42,488 nucleotides of DNA from Woeseiaceae bacterium. GTDB lineage: Bacteria; Pseudomonadota; Gammaproteobacteria; Steroidobacterales; Woeseiaceae. Made by a program: the position numbers and the translations under genes. Where the stretch lies: the NCBI GenBank assembly GCA_024640365.1, contig JAHEFE010000024.1, positions 1 through 42,488 of the forward strand, read 5' to 3'. The notes beneath the pieces were generated by a model. That model saw only the letters and a list, made by a program, of their open reading frames with translations, did not search any database and had not been told where the DNA came from. Below are positions 17,554 to 27,610 of the stretch, one piece after another. The first letter of the stretch is position 1; every line of letters starts with the position of its first letter.

Positions 17554-17560
17554 CTGGTCG

Positions 17561-18151
17561 TTATAGCCGATACCATTTGTTGCGCAAACGATCGAGTACC
17601 TTGTTGGGATATTCGTACCTGCCTAGACTGCCGTTATAGCGTGCTAACGCGCGTTGATAATTGCCATTTTCTTTGTCCACGTAGAACTGCAGAATGGTGC
17701 AGCCCATGCGCAGGTTTGTTCTTATATGCAGCAAATTATCGTTTGGGCGGCCTATTTCATTGAGCCAGAACGGCATGACCTGCATCAGGCCGCGGGCGTC
17801 TGCGCGTGAAACAGCATAGCGGTCGAAATTACTTTCAATATCTATAACCGCCAATACCAGCTCGGGTGGCAAATCAGCTCGATCTGCTTCTTCGTGTACC
17901 GCTTTCAAAATCTCGATGCGCTCGTCGGCGTCAGATACCTGTGCCTCCAGCCTGCTGGACATGACGTGTAACCAGACTTCTGCATCGAAACGGTCATCGA
18001 AGCTGGTCGTGTCATTGGCAGCAGCGCGCAGTAGTTCTCTCAGCCTGGGATCGGGCCCGTCGTCATCCGCTATGGCAAATGGCGCCGCCGCGAGCAGAGC
18101 ACATATGATTAATATAAGACGACCAAAATACATAGGAGCGGGTTCTGGCAA
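17561..18151 (-). CDS. Small lytic transglycosylase (SLT domain)
   Basis: Exported murein lytic transglycosylase of 196 residues. A signal peptide (LILIICALLAAAPFAIA) ends before DDDGPD. The SLT domain occupies about 80-196, with the catalytic Glu in VIDIESNFDRYAVS, the GLMQVMPFW motif and ALARYNGSLGRYEYP near the end. The TTG at 18151 has an AGGA site about 7 nt upstream and is preferred, giving six extra residues; ATG at 18133 is the alternative. It lies 21 nt after proS, so the two probably share a transcript. It would cleave glycan strands in the periplasm. Confidence 0.92.
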   Translation of the reverse strand: MPEPAPMYFGRLILIICALLAAAPFAIADDDGPDPRLRELLRAAANDTTSFDDRFDAEVWLHVMSSRLEAQVSDADERIEILKAVHEEADRADLPPELVLAVIDIESNFDRYAVSRADARGLMQVMPFWLNEIGRPNDNLLHIRTNLRMGCTILQFYVDKENGNYQRALARYNGSLGRYEYPNKVLDRLRNKWYRL

Positions 18152-18172
18152 ACTTTGATCCTAGCTTAATAC

Positions 18173-19864
18173 CTAATTTTTCAGTAATGCGAGAGCCGCT
18201 TCACGTTTCAAAACACGGGCTTCGCTGTCTGCACGATGTCTGTATTCCAGTTCTCCGGCATCCAGCCCGCGGTCACTGATCACCAGTCGGTGTGGAATAC
18301 CAATAAGTTCCGCGTCAGCAAATTTGACACCGGGCCGTGCTTCCCGGTCATCCAGCAAGACTTCCAGTCCCTGTGATTGCAGCTCTGCATACAGCGCCTC
18401 AGTTGCCACGGCAAGCCGTTCTGAGCGGTGCATATTGATAGGTACCAGAACCACATCAAATGGCGCCAGGGGAGCAGGCCAGATAATGCCGTTTTCGTCA
18501 TGATTTTGCTCAATTGCTGCTCCGACGATGCGCGTGATGCCTATGCCGTAACAACCCATGATCATTACACGGTCTTTACCATCCTGATCCTGGACCGTAG
18601 CTTTCATCGCTTCGCTGTATTTGGTGCCGAGCTGGAAGATATGGCCGACCTCAATGCCGCGGGCAATGTCGATCGTGCCTTTACCTCCAGCAACGGGATC
18701 GCCTGTGACGACATTGCGCAAGTCCACAGTTATTGGCGCGGGCAGATCCCTGGCAAAATTTACCCCAACGAAATGGGCGTCCACTTCATTAGCGCCGCAC
18801 ACGAAGTCACTGAGGCTGATAGTCGCGTGATCGAAAAAGACAGGAATATCGAGACCAATTGGCCCGGCAAAACCCGGCTCGCAACCGGTTACCATGCGAA
18901 TAGTATCTGCATCAGACATTTGCAGTGGTGATGCTACGCCGGCAATTTTTTGTGCTTTGACTGCGTTTAGCTCGTGGTCGCCGCGCAGGACCAGCGCGAC
19001 CGGTCCTGAATCACCATCGACAATGAGCGTTTTGAGCATGCGTTCGGCGGGCGCTTTGAGAAACTTGGCCAGTTGGTCGATTGTTTTGGCGCCCGGCGTA
19101 GAAACCTTGAGAAGTTCTTCGGTAGCTGCGGCCGCAGGCCTACCCGGCAACGTTGCAGCTGTTTCGACATTGGATGCATAGTTATCCATATCACTGTATG
19201 CAATGGCGTCTTCGCCCGAATCGGCCAGGACATGGAATTCCTGCGAGCGGCTGCCGCCAATATCGCCGCTGTCCGCATCAACTATGCGGAATCTTAATCC
19301 CAGGCGTTCGAAAATTCGGGCGTACGCGTCATGCATCACCGCATAGGTTTTTTCCAGCGATTCTTGATCGACGTGAAACGAATATGCATCTTTCATGATA
19401 AATTCGCGTGATCTCATGACTCCAAAACGCGGCCGAATTTCGTCGCGGAATTTGGTCTGTATCTGATAGTAACTAACCGGTAGTTGCTTATAGCTGCGGA
19501 GTTCACGGCGAGCGATATCGGTGATGACTTCTTCGTGAGTGGGGCCAAAGCAGAATTCGCGGTCATTGCGATCGCGCATTCGCAGCAATAGCGGGCCGTA
19601 TTTGTCCCAGCGGCCTGACTCCTGCCACAGCTCGGCTGGTTGCACGGCAGGCATCAATAATTCCAGCGCTCCCGCACGGTTCATTTCCTCGCGCACAACC
19701 TGCTCGACTTTGCGCAATACACGCAGCCCCAGTGGCATCCATGTAAACAGGCCAGATGCCAGTCGCCGAATCAGTCCGGCACGGACCATCAATTGATGGC
19801 TTATGATTTCGGCTTCTGAAGGAGATTCCTTCAGCGTGGTCAGGTTCAGGTTCGAAAAACGCAT
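18173..19864 (-). CDS. proS: Prolyl-tRNA synthetase (bacterial type)
   Basis: Class II synthetase of 563 residues, normal for the bacterial form with an inserted editing domain. Class II motifs include [16 protein letters not shown] and the [19 protein letters not shown] region. The editing insertion (about 230-380, with [23 protein letters not shown]) should clear mischarged Ala-tRNA-Pro. The C-terminal anticodon-binding domain begins at [13 protein letters not shown]. The ATG at 19864 fits the conserved start [15 protein letters not shown]. It is divergent from the decarboxylase-like gene across 190 nt. Confidence 0.97.
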   Translation of the reverse strand: MRFSNLNLTTLKESPSEAEIISHQLMVRAGLIRRLASGLFTWMPLGLRVLRKVEQVVREEMNRAGALELLMPAVQPAELWQESGRWDKYGPLLLRMRDRNDREFCFGPTHEEVITDIARRELRSYKQLPVSYYQIQTKFRDEIRPRFGVMRSREFIMKDAYSFHVDQESLEKTYAVMHDAYARIFERLGLRFRIVDADSGDIGGSRSQEFHVLADSGEDAIAYSDMDNYASNVETAATLPGRPAAAATEELLKVSTPGAKTIDQLAKFLKAPAERMLKTLIVDGDSGPVALVLRGDHELNAVKAQKIAGVASPLQMSDADTIRMVTGCEPGFAGPIGLDIPVFFDHATISLSDFVCGANEVDAHFVGVNFARDLPAPITVDLRNVVTGDPVAGGKGTIDIARGIEVGHIFQLGTKYSEAMKATVQDQDGKDRVMIMGCYGIGITRIVGAAIEQNHDENGIIWPAPLAPFDVVLVPINMHRSERLAVATEALYAELQSQGLEVLLDDREARPGVKFADAELIGIPHRLVISDRGLDAGELEYRHRADSEARVLKREAALALLKN

Positions 19865-19980
19865 GGATATCCAGTTGATGGTTGAAAGCGATCACATTCT
19901 AGCGGTCACAAGTGCCTTTGGTACAGATAAACTGTGCTTAAGGTTCGAAAATACGCCTTATTAGTATTCCCGGACGGTGT

Positions 19981-20009
19981 TTGACTGCATTTGGGCAAGC
20001 GGGTAGCGT
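19981..20009 (+). promoter_or_regulatory. Candidate promoter for the decarboxylase-like/pssA group
   Basis: TTGACT (19981-19986, one mismatch) and TAGCGT (20004-20009) are spaced by 17 nt, about 45 nt before the ATG. The -10 is weak. This would start the plus-strand run that reaches pssA and UDG. Confidence 0.3.
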
Positions 20010-20054
20010 AGCCGCTGTTTTGAAAAACACATAAGCGACTCAAGGGGCCGGCTG

Positions 20055-20666
20055 ATGGAAGGACGACGCAAACCCGTCGTAGTTGGAGAAGGCCTGGTAA
20101 TCCTATTGATCGACGCGGCCATGATCGCAGCGGCCTGGCATTTATGCAGCCCATTTGCAGCTTTTCCGTTTGCGATTCTGTTTGTACTACTGGTGCTCTT
20201 GTTTCGCGATCCGGGCAGGGAAATTCCGGCTATGCCGCTTGGTGTAGTGTGTCCCGTTGACGGCACAGTGATTGAAACTTCCCCTGTAGTACAAAGCGTG
20301 ATTCCGGGCGCTGCCCAAAAAATCGTCATTCGCGTAAATCACCTTGGTACATATACGGCGCGCAGTCCGATAGAAGGTAAAGTCATGGAGTTACACCGGG
20401 CTGATTCTGGTGGAATGCACGGACTCTGGGTGCGTAGTGACGAAGGTGATGATGTCGCAATGCTATTTAGGCGCTCCTGGCTTGGTTTCGCACCGAGTGC
20501 CCAGATTCGCTACGGTGAGCGGGTTGGTCAGGGGCAACGTTGTGCTTTTTTGCGATTGGCGAGTGCTGCTGAGATACACTTACCGCTGGAAAGTCGATTA
20601 TTGGTAGAGCCTGGCCAAAAGGTTTGTGCTGGCACCGATGTGCTGGCCAAGCTTCCGCCTCACTGA
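20055..20666 (+). CDS. Phosphatidylserine decarboxylase-like protein with altered catalytic residues
   Basis: A 203-residue protein resembling the short (archaeal-type) phosphatidylserine decarboxylases: an N-terminal membrane hairpin (15-50), the FRDPGREIP motif, CPVDGTV (66-72) and a C-terminal beta domain ending in a PGQKVCAGTDVLAKL segment. In active enzymes the Gly-Ser of an FGS-type site is cleaved to make the pyruvoyl group; here the site reads LAS (168-170), so Ser170 remains but Gly is Ala. The VHVNR histidine motif is replaced by TYTARSP (99-105). Asp69 remains. The pairing with pssA, 83 nt downstream, supports a phospholipid role, but decarboxylase activity is doubtful. ATG at 20055 follows AAGGGG. 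Confidence 0.75.
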   Translation: MEGRRKPVVVGEGLVILLIDAAMIAAAWHLCSPFAAFPFAILFVLLVLLFRDPGREIPAMPLGVVCPVDGTVIETSPVVQSVIPGAAQKIVIRVNHLGTYTARSPIEGKVMELHRADSGGMHGLWVRSDEGDDVAMLFRRSWLGFAPSAQIRYGERVGQGQRCAFLRLASAAEIHLPLESRLLVEPGQKVCAGTDVLAKLPPH

Positions 20667-20749
20667 AAATGAGCCGGCTTTGTGTATGCCTGAGTGGCGG
20701 ATGGTGGCAAAATCTCTCGGCTGGGACACAAACTGCAGTTTGAGTGGCT

Positions 20750-21529
20750 ATGACTGAAGGAAAAATCAAAAATCCGCGCAAGGGTATTTACTTGTTGCCG
20801 AACTTGTTAACGACGGCCGCGTTGTTTGCCGGTTTTTATTCAATTGTCGCCGCGGTTGATGGTAATTTTCAGATTGCCGGCGCGTCAATTTTCGTCGCGA
20901 TGGTGTTTGATGGCCTGGATGGGCGGGTCGCCCGGATGACGGATACGTCATCCGAGTTTGGTAAGGAGTATGACAGTCTCTCTGACATGGTGTCATTTGG
21001 CGTGGCTCCTGCCGTCGTAATGTATCAATGGGGTGTTTCCCGGTTGGCCGAGTGGCATCTTACCTGGGGGCGCATTGGCTGGCTTGTAGCATTTCTTTTT
21101 GCCGTAGCTGCGGCGCTCCGCCTCGCGCGATTTAATACGTTGGCGTCGACGACTGACAAGCGTTTTTTCGTAGGCCTGCCAAGCCCAACCGCCGCTGGAG
21201 TTGTGGCTTCCTTCGTCTGGATGAGCAGTAAATACGATTTGTTGGGGTTACCTGCATTGACGCTCGCTTTCGCAGCTACTGCGTCGGCCGGCGCCTTGAT
21301 GGTGTCAAAATTCCGCTACTACAGTTTTAAAGACATCAACCTTGGCAAGCGTATTCCGTTTACCTATTTATTGGCTGTGCCGCTCCTGTTCATGCTGATA
21401 TCTCTGGATCCACCGCTTGTGTTTTTTGCGCTGTTTAGTACGTTTGCTTTGTCCGGCCCGGTTTATTGGGTCTGGCGGCGCCGTACCGTAGCGAAGGCGG
21501 CTGGTACAGGTAGTGAACATGCTGAGTGA
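20750..21529 (+). CDS. pssA: CDP-diacylglycerol-serine O-phosphatidyltransferase
   Basis: Integral membrane enzyme that makes phosphatidylserine from CDP-diacylglycerol and serine. The product is 259 residues from ATG at 20750; a GTG two codons earlier (20744) is also possible. The CDP-alcohol motif is complete: DGLDGRVAR followed by G and two Asp in EFGKEYDSLSDMVSFG, unlike the other CDP-alcohol enzyme in this window. The LPNLLTTAALFAGF start and several membrane segments fit the PssA type II (Bacillus-like) family. It sits between the decarboxylase-like gene and UDG; its last codons overlap the UDG start. Confidence 0.93.
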   Translation: MTEGKIKNPRKGIYLLPNLLTTAALFAGFYSIVAAVDGNFQIAGASIFVAMVFDGLDGRVARMTDTSSEFGKEYDSLSDMVSFGVAPAVVMYQWGVSRLAEWHLTWGRIGWLVAFLFAVAAALRLARFNTLASTTDKRFFVGLPSPTAAGVVASFVWMSSKYDLLGLPALTLAFAATASAGALMVSKFRYYSFKDINLGKRIPFTYLLAVPLLFMLISLDPPLVFFALFSTFALSGPVYWVWRRRTVAKAAGTGSEHAE

Positions 21530-22217
21530 ACGCGAGCGCCTCCAATACCTTGCGGCAATTGGAATTGAGGTCTGGTCACAGCGGAATATGCCGGTGTTCG
21601 ATGAGGGCGAGATTCCAGATGGCCAGACCCTGGTACCATCAGATCGGGATGCACCGGCAGACTGGCAGGCATTGCGAGCCAAGGTCCAATCGTGTCGTAA
21701 CTGCGAATTGCATGAGACTCGGAGCCAGACGGTATTCGGAGCTGGCAATCGCAACGCGGACTGGATGATCGTTGGCGAGGCGCCAGGAGCGGATGAAGAC
21801 CGACAGGGAGAGCCCTTTGTTGGTGCGGCGGGAAAAATGCTTGATGAAATCCTGGCGGCGGCCGGTCTTGATCGAAATTCGGTCTATATTGCCAATATTC
21901 TGAAGTGCCACCCACCGGGCAATCGAAATCCACATCAGACCGAAGCGGATTCCTGTCGAGAATACCTCAATCAACAAATTGCCATGGTCCAACCCAAAGT
22001 TATCCTCGCTGTAGGCGCGGTGGCCGCGCATCAGTTGTTGCAAAGCGATCAGCCAGTGGGAAAGTTACGCGGCCAGACCCATACATCGCAGCCTGCAGGT
22101 GTTAATGTAATTGTCACTTACCACCCGGCGTATCTCTTGCGCAGTCCTGTGCACAAGCGCGATGTCTGGCAAGACGTATGTCTTGCCCGAAGTGTGATCG
22201 GGGGTTTGCAAGATTGA
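21519..22217 (+). CDS. Uracil-DNA glycosylase, family 4 (Fe-S type)
   Basis: Removes uracil from DNA in base-excision repair. From ATG at 21519 the protein has 232 residues. Four cysteines suited to a 4Fe-4S cluster are at 59, 62, 130 and 146 (CRNC, KCHPPGNR, DSCREY). The water-activating motif GEAPGADED and the uracil-pocket motif TYHPAYLLR are intact. The gene overlaps the end of pssA by 11 nt, and a GTG two codons upstream (21513) is an alternative start. An N-terminal extension of about 50 residues before the core resembles the DNA-polymerase-associated UDG subfamily. rimI overlaps its stop. Confidence 0.93.
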   Translation: MLSERERLQYLAAIGIEVWSQRNMPVFDEGEIPDGQTLVPSDRDAPADWQALRAKVQSCRNCELHETRSQTVFGAGNRNADWMIVGEAPGADEDRQGEPFVGAAGKMLDEILAAAGLDRNSVYIANILKCHPPGNRNPHQTEADSCREYLNQQIAMVQPKVILAVGAVAAHQLLQSDQPVGKLRGQTHTSQPAGVNVIVTYHPAYLLRSPVHKRDVWQDVCLARSVIGGLQD

Positions 22218-22690
22218 TTCAATTGCCGCGTAAGCTTCCGACCAAAATCCGGGCGATGTCACATGATGATCTCGTGCACGTATCAGCAGTCGAGCGCCGC
22301 TGTTATGAGTTTCCCTGGAACCAGGGAGTGTTTCGTGACTGTATTTTGGCGGGCTACATTTGTGTTGTGTTGGAGGCCGACGGAAAAATTTTGGGCTACA
22401 GCATCTTGTCGATTGCGGCGGGAGAGGCCCATATTCTGAACTTGTGCGTGGATACCGAGTACCGCCATTTCGGTTACGGCGAACATTTGTTGAACGAGTT
22501 GTTGGCGCGTGCGCGGCTCGACAATGTGCAGCAAGTGTTTCTTGAGGTTCGACCTACGAATATTGCGGCTATTACGTTGTATAAAAAGAAGGGTTTTTTT
22601 CAGATTGCACGGCGTCCAGCTTATTATCAGGCCCATGGCGGGCGTGAAGATGCCTGCGTACTGGCGCTCAAGTTGCGATCGCACGGCTAG
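22214..22690 (+). CDS. rimI: Ribosomal protein S18-alanine N-acetyltransferase (GNAT family)
   Basis: GNAT acetyltransferase of 158 residues that acetylates the N-terminal alanine of ribosomal protein S18. The acceptor-recognition region YEFPWNQGVFRDC, the acetyl-CoA loop EYRHFGYGEHLLNELL and the family end NIAAITLYKKKGFFQIARRPAYY are all RimI-like. I chose TTG at 22214 because it overlaps the UDG stop as TTGA and has GGGGG about 9 nt upstream; ATG at 22256 would cut into the domain. Some related GNAT enzymes share these motifs, so substrate assignment rests on family resemblance. Confidence 0.88.
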   Translation: MIQLPRKLPTKIRAMSHDDLVHVSAVERRCYEFPWNQGVFRDCILAGYICVVLEADGKILGYSILSIAAGEAHILNLCVDTEYRHFGYGEHLLNELLARARLDNVQQVFLEVRPTNIAAITLYKKKGFFQIARRPAYYQAHGGREDACVLALKLRSHG

Positions 22691-22770
22691 TCGGGCAGCC
22701 CCGTATCCGTTAGACTTCGCGGCCTTTTCCGCAGTTAGATTCCCGTTTTGGGCTGAAGCCGATTTTTAAA

Positions 22771-24351
22771 ATGTCGAACATCAAAAAACAAGTCAGCTTG
22801 CGGCGCACCTTTGCGATCATTTCGCACCCGGATGCCGGCAAGACAACGCTTACCGAAAAGCTGCTGTTGTTTGGTGGCGCGATTCAGCTTGCTGGCACCG
22901 TAAAAGGACGCAAGGCGAGCAGACACGCACGCTCTGACTGGATGAAACTCGAGCAGGAGCGAGGTATATCGGTAACCTCATCGGTCATGCAGTTCCCGTA
23001 TAAGGGACGCGTAGTCAATTTGCTGGACACTCCGGGTCATGAAGATTTTTCTGAAGACACTTACCGTACGTTGACGGCCGTAGACTCGGCGTTGATGGTA
23101 ATTGACTGCGCGAAGGGTGTTGAGGACAGAACGATAAAGCTCATGGATGTTTGTCGATTGCGCGACACACCGATCATGACTTTCATCAACAAATTGGACC
23201 GCGAAGGCCGTGAACCTGTGGAACTGCTGGACGAAATTGAATCGGTACTCAAGATTCAATGCTCCCCGGTTACCTGGCCTATTGGCATGGGCAGTTCTCT
23301 GCGCGGTGTTTATCACCTGTTGCAAGATCGCATTTACCTGTTCGACAGCAAGGGACGACTACGTGCTGGCGAACAGCGCATCATCGAGGGTATTGATTCA
23401 GCTGAAGCAGATAAGCTATTAGGGTCTGATGCCAAGCGCTTGAGGGAAGAAATTGAGTTGGTGAAAGGCGCTTGTCCTCAGCTGGATCTGAATGAGTATC
23501 TGGCCGCCCGTCAAAGCCCTGTATTTTTTGGTTCTGCGATTTCCAACTTTGGTGTTAAGGAACTGCTCGATAGCTTTGTTGAGTTTGCGCCACCACCGCA
23601 ATCGGCTACTACTGAGACGAGAGCGGTGCAACCGACAGAAGAAGCCTTAACTGGTTTTGTTTTCAAGATTCAAGCGAACATGGATCCTGCACACCGTGAT
23701 CGCATTGCATTCATGCGTATTTGCTCGGGCGAGTACAGTAGAGGCATGAAATTGTTGCATGTTCGATCCGGTAAGGAAATGAAGATTCCGGATGCCATCA
23801 CTTTTATGGCTGCTGACCGGCAACATGCAGAAAGTGCATTCGCAGGCGACATAATTGGGCTTCACAATCATGGAACTGTGAATATTGGCGACAGCTTTTC
23901 CGAAGGAGAGGCTCTCAAATTCGTAGGTATTCCAAATTTTGCGCCGGAAATGTTCCGGCGGGCTGTTCTCAAAGATCCGTTGCGTTTGAAAGCTTTACGC
24001 AAAGGCCTCGGACAATTGTGCGAGGAAGGCGCTACCCAGTTGTTCCAGCCGATGCGGAATAATGACCTGATTTTGGGCGCTGTCGGTCAGTTGCAATTCG
24101 AGGTAGTCGCACATCGTCTTAAGGAAGAATACAAGGTGGAGTGCCTGTTTGAACCCATCAACGTAGCTACCGCGCGCTGGGTTGAGTGCGACGATCACAA
24201 ACGCCTCGATGAATTTCGGCGCAAAGCACATGACAACCTGGCCCTGGATCATAGTGACAGTCTCGTTTACATTGCTCCGACGAGGGTCAACCTTAGTCTT
24301 ACCGAAGAACGCTGGCCTGAAATCAAGTTCAGGAAAACCCGGGAGTATTGA
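22771..24351 (+). CDS. prfC: Peptide chain release factor 3
   Basis: Translational GTPase of 526 residues that recycles RF1 and RF2 from the ribosome. G1 HPDAGKT is at 19-25, G3 DTPGH at 86-90 and G4 NKLD at 140-143. The RF3 hallmark [21 protein letters not shown] lies between G1 and G3, and the C-terminal domain has [19 protein letters not shown]. The ATG at 22771 fits the family start [20 protein letters not shown]. It begins 80 nt after rimI. Its TGA overlaps the ATG of the MFS gene, so the pair is coupled. Confidence 0.97.
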   Translation: MSNIKKQVSLRRTFAIISHPDAGKTTLTEKLLLFGGAIQLAGTVKGRKASRHARSDWMKLEQERGISVTSSVMQFPYKGRVVNLLDTPGHEDFSEDTYRTLTAVDSALMVIDCAKGVEDRTIKLMDVCRLRDTPIMTFINKLDREGREPVELLDEIESVLKIQCSPVTWPIGMGSSLRGVYHLLQDRIYLFDSKGRLRAGEQRIIEGIDSAEADKLLGSDAKRLREEIELVKGACPQLDLNEYLAARQSPVFFGSAISNFGVKELLDSFVEFAPPPQSATTETRAVQPTEEALTGFVFKIQANMDPAHRDRIAFMRICSGEYSRGMKLLHVRSGKEMKIPDAITFMAADRQHAESAFAGDIIGLHNHGTVNIGDSFSEGEALKFVGIPNFAPEMFRRAVLKDPLRLKALRKGLGQLCEEGATQLFQPMRNNDLILGAVGQLQFEVVAHRLKEEYKVECLFEPINVATARWVECDDHKRLDEFRRKAHDNLALDHSDSLVYIAPTRVNLSLTEERWPEIKFRKTREY

Positions 24352-25634
24352 TGCCAGAACAGTCTGCGAAGCAAAGCGCGCATCCGTTTAATAAACAGGT
24401 TGTAGCGTGGGCGTTGTATGACTGGGGTAATTCGGCGTTCGCCTTAAGCGTGATAGCAGTGTTATTCCCGCTTTTTCTCGGCAGCTACTGGAGTGCAGGT
24501 GATAACGGTTCAGCGGTAACCATGCGTCTCGCGTGGATTACGAGCGGGTCCAGTATGATCGTTGCCTTGTGCGCGCCGTTGCTGGGAACATTAGCTGATG
24601 TCGGGGGGTACAAAAAACGCCTGCTATTTGCTTTTGCATCTCTTGGCGCACTGATGACGGTTGGCTTAAGCTTGGTCGGCGAAGGGTCCTGGCCGTCAGC
24701 GCTTACTTTATATCTGTTCGCAATGGTCGGCTTCTATTGCGCCAATATTTTTTACGATTCTTTGCTCGTCGATGTTGCTGATTCAAAGCAGTATCACCTT
24801 GTGTCCTCATACGGTTTCGCCGTTGGCTATTGCGGCGGGGCGTTGTTACTAGGACTGCATGTCTGGATGTTGTTGTCTCCCGCAACATTCGGTTTCGAGA
24901 CTTCTGTCCAAGTCATCAAGTTTGCATTTTTCTCCGTTGGTGTGTGGTGGATTATTTTTCTTTTGCCGTTGATGTTCGTTGTTAGCGAGAAAAAACCAAC
25001 GGTGCAAACAAGGGAAAGCCCACTGCAGGCCAGTTATCAGCAGTTGCTTGCGACCATTCACGAGATCAGTAAATATCGAAACATAGTTATGTTTTTACTG
25101 GCTTACTGGCTGTATATCGACGGTGTGCTTACAGTGATTTTTATGGCTGTCAACTTTGGCCAGCGCCTGGGTTTCAGTTCGCAAGACCTTGTGACTGCAT
25201 TGATGATTACAAATTTTATCGGTTTTCCAGCGACCTTATTGTGCGGATGGTTGGGGCACCGTTTCGGACCGCGTTTCGTAATTTATATGGGGTTGTCGAT
25301 CTATATCATCGTTGCCTGCTGGGCATTATTTCTGCAGGAAGTTCGTCAGTTTTATTTTATGGCAGTAACAATTGGCCTGGTTCAGGGTGGCGTGCAAAGC
25401 ATGAGCAGATCCCTTTATGCGACATTGATTCCCAGGGAGAAAGCGGGCGAGTTTTTCGGCTTTTATAATATGCTCGGCAAGTTTTCAGCGGTCATCGGGC
25501 CTATATTTGTCGGACTGGTGGCAATGGTTTCTGATGAACCGAAATACATGTTAATCGTATTAATGCCTTTGTTCTTGTTGGGCGGTGCGTTGCTCGCGAA
25601 AGTCAGGCTGCACGCTCCACTTCAGAATAGCTAG
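24351..25634 (+). CDS. MFS transporter, UMF1/Atg22-like
   Basis: Polytopic inner-membrane transporter of 427 residues. The opening VVAWALYDWGNSAFALSVIAVLFP is diagnostic of the UMF1 family, distantly related to the vacuolar amino-acid effluxer Atg22; FGFYNMLGKFSAVIGP near the end is also typical. About 11-12 membrane segments are present. The substrate is unknown. ATG at 24351 overlaps the prfC TGA by one base and has GGGAG 5 nt upstream; the TTG at 24348 is less well placed. It converges with tgpA, overlapping by 4 nt. Confidence 0.9.
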   Translation: MPEQSAKQSAHPFNKQVVAWALYDWGNSAFALSVIAVLFPLFLGSYWSAGDNGSAVTMRLAWITSGSSMIVALCAPLLGTLADVGGYKKRLLFAFASLGALMTVGLSLVGEGSWPSALTLYLFAMVGFYCANIFYDSLLVDVADSKQYHLVSSYGFAVGYCGGALLLGLHVWMLLSPATFGFETSVQVIKFAFFSVGVWWIIFLLPLMFVVSEKKPTVQTRESPLQASYQQLLATIHEISKYRNIVMFLLAYWLYIDGVLTVIFMAVNFGQRLGFSSQDLVTALMITNFIGFPATLLCGWLGHRFGPRFVIYMGLSIYIIVACWALFLQEVRQFYFMAVTIGLVQGGVQSMSRSLYATLIPREKAGEFFGFYNMLGKFSAVIGPIFVGLVAMVSDEPKYMLIVLMPLFLLGGALLAKVRLHAPLQNS

Positions 25635-27610
25635 GTAATTTTTGAGAATTGCACTAACAGCAATTTAAGCTGTGCCAGTTGGGTGTGTTGCGGTGGACCG
25701 TAACGAGTTTCCAGGTAAGTGATAATAAACTTCTTTGCGACCGTTGCTGCAGCTGGTCTCTCGGTTATCAGCCGCTCATAATAGTTAAGCGGCGCTTCAC
25801 CGGCTTTCGATGGTATGCCCGCGATTCGCACAAATCTCTTGTATAACAGCGCGGCGGCATCTTTGCGTGGCGCACGGTAGCGCAGCATCATGAATCCACT
25901 AATAGCAATCACAAGCAAGGTCACAGCGACGACCAGGCTTAGCATCATTTTCCGCCAGTCAGGGCTGTGCATACCAAGCCACTCGAGGAAGTTTGTCTGA
26001 TTTTCAGGTCCGTATCCGAGAACCCATTCATTCCAGCGAGTGTTGATTGCATCCCAGGCCAGACCAATTTTGTGCAGCAGTTGAGATGGGGCGGTCAGTC
26101 CCCAGGAAAGGCCTGCGTCAGAAAATCGCGATGCAGAAATGCCTGACTCAATACGTTCGGGAGCGACGGCGGAGGTGGGATCGATTCGAACCCAGCCGTG
26201 TCCGGAGAGCCAGACTTCAGACCAGGCATGCGCGTCTGACTGGCGTACGATCAAGTAGTTTCCAAGGGGATTGATTTCCCCGCCCTGATAGCCGAGTACC
26301 ACCCTTGCCGGAATTCCTGCGGCGCGCATGATGACGGTAAAAGCAGATGCGTAATGCTCGCAAAATCCACGTCGTGTGTCGAACATAAAACGGTCTACCG
26401 GATTGGTTCCGAGAGACGGCGGACGCAACGTGTAATAAAACGCCTCAGTTCGAAAATGCGCCATCACAGCGTTGATCAGGTCGCTGTCACTAATGAATTG
26501 TTGACGCAGCTGGTGTGCGAACTCAGTCGTTTTCCTGTTTCCGGAGGGTAGGTGTAGATAATATTCTTGTGCACGCTCAGACAGGTCTACGTCGGTTTGG
26601 TAATCGGTGTACGAGCTCGCGGTGTAGATCAGTCGATTGTCGACCGGTTTGCGTCGCGTCAATTGTTGCTGTGGGCCAATAGCGGTGTCGGTCAATGACC
26701 AACGCGTTGGGATGTCGAGCGCGAAGATCCAGCGCTGTTGCGTTGGCTCCAGGGTCACCTGATAGTTGATTGCTTCTCCGGACGTCCGGATTCGCTCAAG
26801 TCCGCGCGACGTAAACGACGGCTCGGGTGACGACCATGATCGACCATTAAATCGTTGCAGTACCAGGCCGCGCCAGTAGCGTTGCTGGGGAGGCGGCGGG
26901 TTATTCGCGAACTGTACGCGAAACGCTACCGCATCAGAGAGGGATAAATTACTGATGTCGCCCGGGCTCATTTGATCGCTAAGTCCGCTGCTGGCGCTGC
27001 CCCCGGCGGTAGGTATGGACCAGAACGGTGTACTTATACGTGGAAATAGCACCCACATAACCAACATCACAGGCAGTGCGTAAGCAATCAACCGTCCGGC
27101 GGTCAGTGCGCTTTCTCGTGCGCTGACCTCGGTGCTCGCGGCGAGGCGCAACCAAGCGGTCATGATGAGCCAGACGGCGCCTAATAGGTAAGGCATAGAC
27201 CACAAATATTGCTCTCGCAGCAATGATGACATGACCAGGAAAATGGCGATGAAGAGCAGAACAAACTGATCGCGTCGTAGTCTTGTTTCCAGCAATTTAA
27301 GCGAAGCCATGACGCTGAGCAGCGCGGTTCCTGGACTGATGCCGTTGACTGATCCGTATTGCGCCATAATACCGAGGAATCCGAGTAGGGCGAGAATGAC
27401 GCGCAGCGTCGCTGGAGGCAGTTTTCGACGGCGCCTTTCCAGGTGCCAGCGAAAGACTGCGCAACCGACGAACATGATCGGTATCCACGGTGCCATGTAA
27501 GGAATGTGCGGAAGCAGGGCGAGTGTCATCGCCGCCAGCGACCAGGGCAGGCTGGCCAGTAGCGTTCCGTCCGTACCTCGGCTACGTCGCGGCAACTTTC
27601 TTCTCGCCAT
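25631..27610 (-). CDS. TgpA-like membrane transglutaminase (DUF3488 and DUF4129 domains)
   Basis: Membrane protein of 659 residues. Several N-terminal helices (DUF3488) are followed by a periplasmic transglutaminase-like domain, one helix near 556-575 and a C-terminal cytoplasmic tail. The putative triad is C417 (GFCEHYASAF), H461 (SDAHAWSEVW) and D477 (VRIDPTS), with the same 44 and 16 residue spacings I recall for Pseudomonas TgpA (404, 448, 464). TgpA is essential in P. aeruginosa; its substrate is not established. The ATG at 27610 lies inside the end of the DUF58 gene (29-nt overlap); a longer frame from 27694 reads DUF58 DNA. Part of the moxR-DUF58-tgpA operon. Confidence 0.92.
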   Translation of the reverse strand: MARRKLPRRSRGTDGTLLASLPWSLAAMTLALLPHIPYMAPWIPIMFVGCAVFRWHLERRRRKLPPATLRVILALLGFLGIMAQYGSVNGISPGTALLSVMASLKLLETRLRRDQFVLLFIAIFLVMSSLLREQYLWSMPYLLGAVWLIMTAWLRLAASTEVSARESALTAGRLIAYALPVMLVMWVLFPRISTPFWSIPTAGGSASSGLSDQMSPGDISNLSLSDAVAFRVQFANNPPPPQQRYWRGLVLQRFNGRSWSSPEPSFTSRGLERIRTSGEAINYQVTLEPTQQRWIFALDIPTRWSLTDTAIGPQQQLTRRKPVDNRLIYTASSYTDYQTDVDLSERAQEYYLHLPSGNRKTTEFAHQLRQQFISDSDLINAVMAHFRTEAFYYTLRPPSLGTNPVDRFMFDTRRGFCEHYASAFTVIMRAAGIPARVVLGYQGGEINPLGNYLIVRQSDAHAWSEVWLSGHGWVRIDPTSAVAPERIESGISASRFSDAGLSWGLTAPSQLLHKIGLAWDAINTRWNEWVLGYGPENQTNFLEWLGMHSPDWRKMMLSLVVAVTLLVIAISGFMMLRYRAPRKDAAALLYKRFVRIAGIPSKAGEAPLNYYERLITERPAAATVAKKFIITYLETRYGPPQHTQLAQLKLLLVQFSKIT

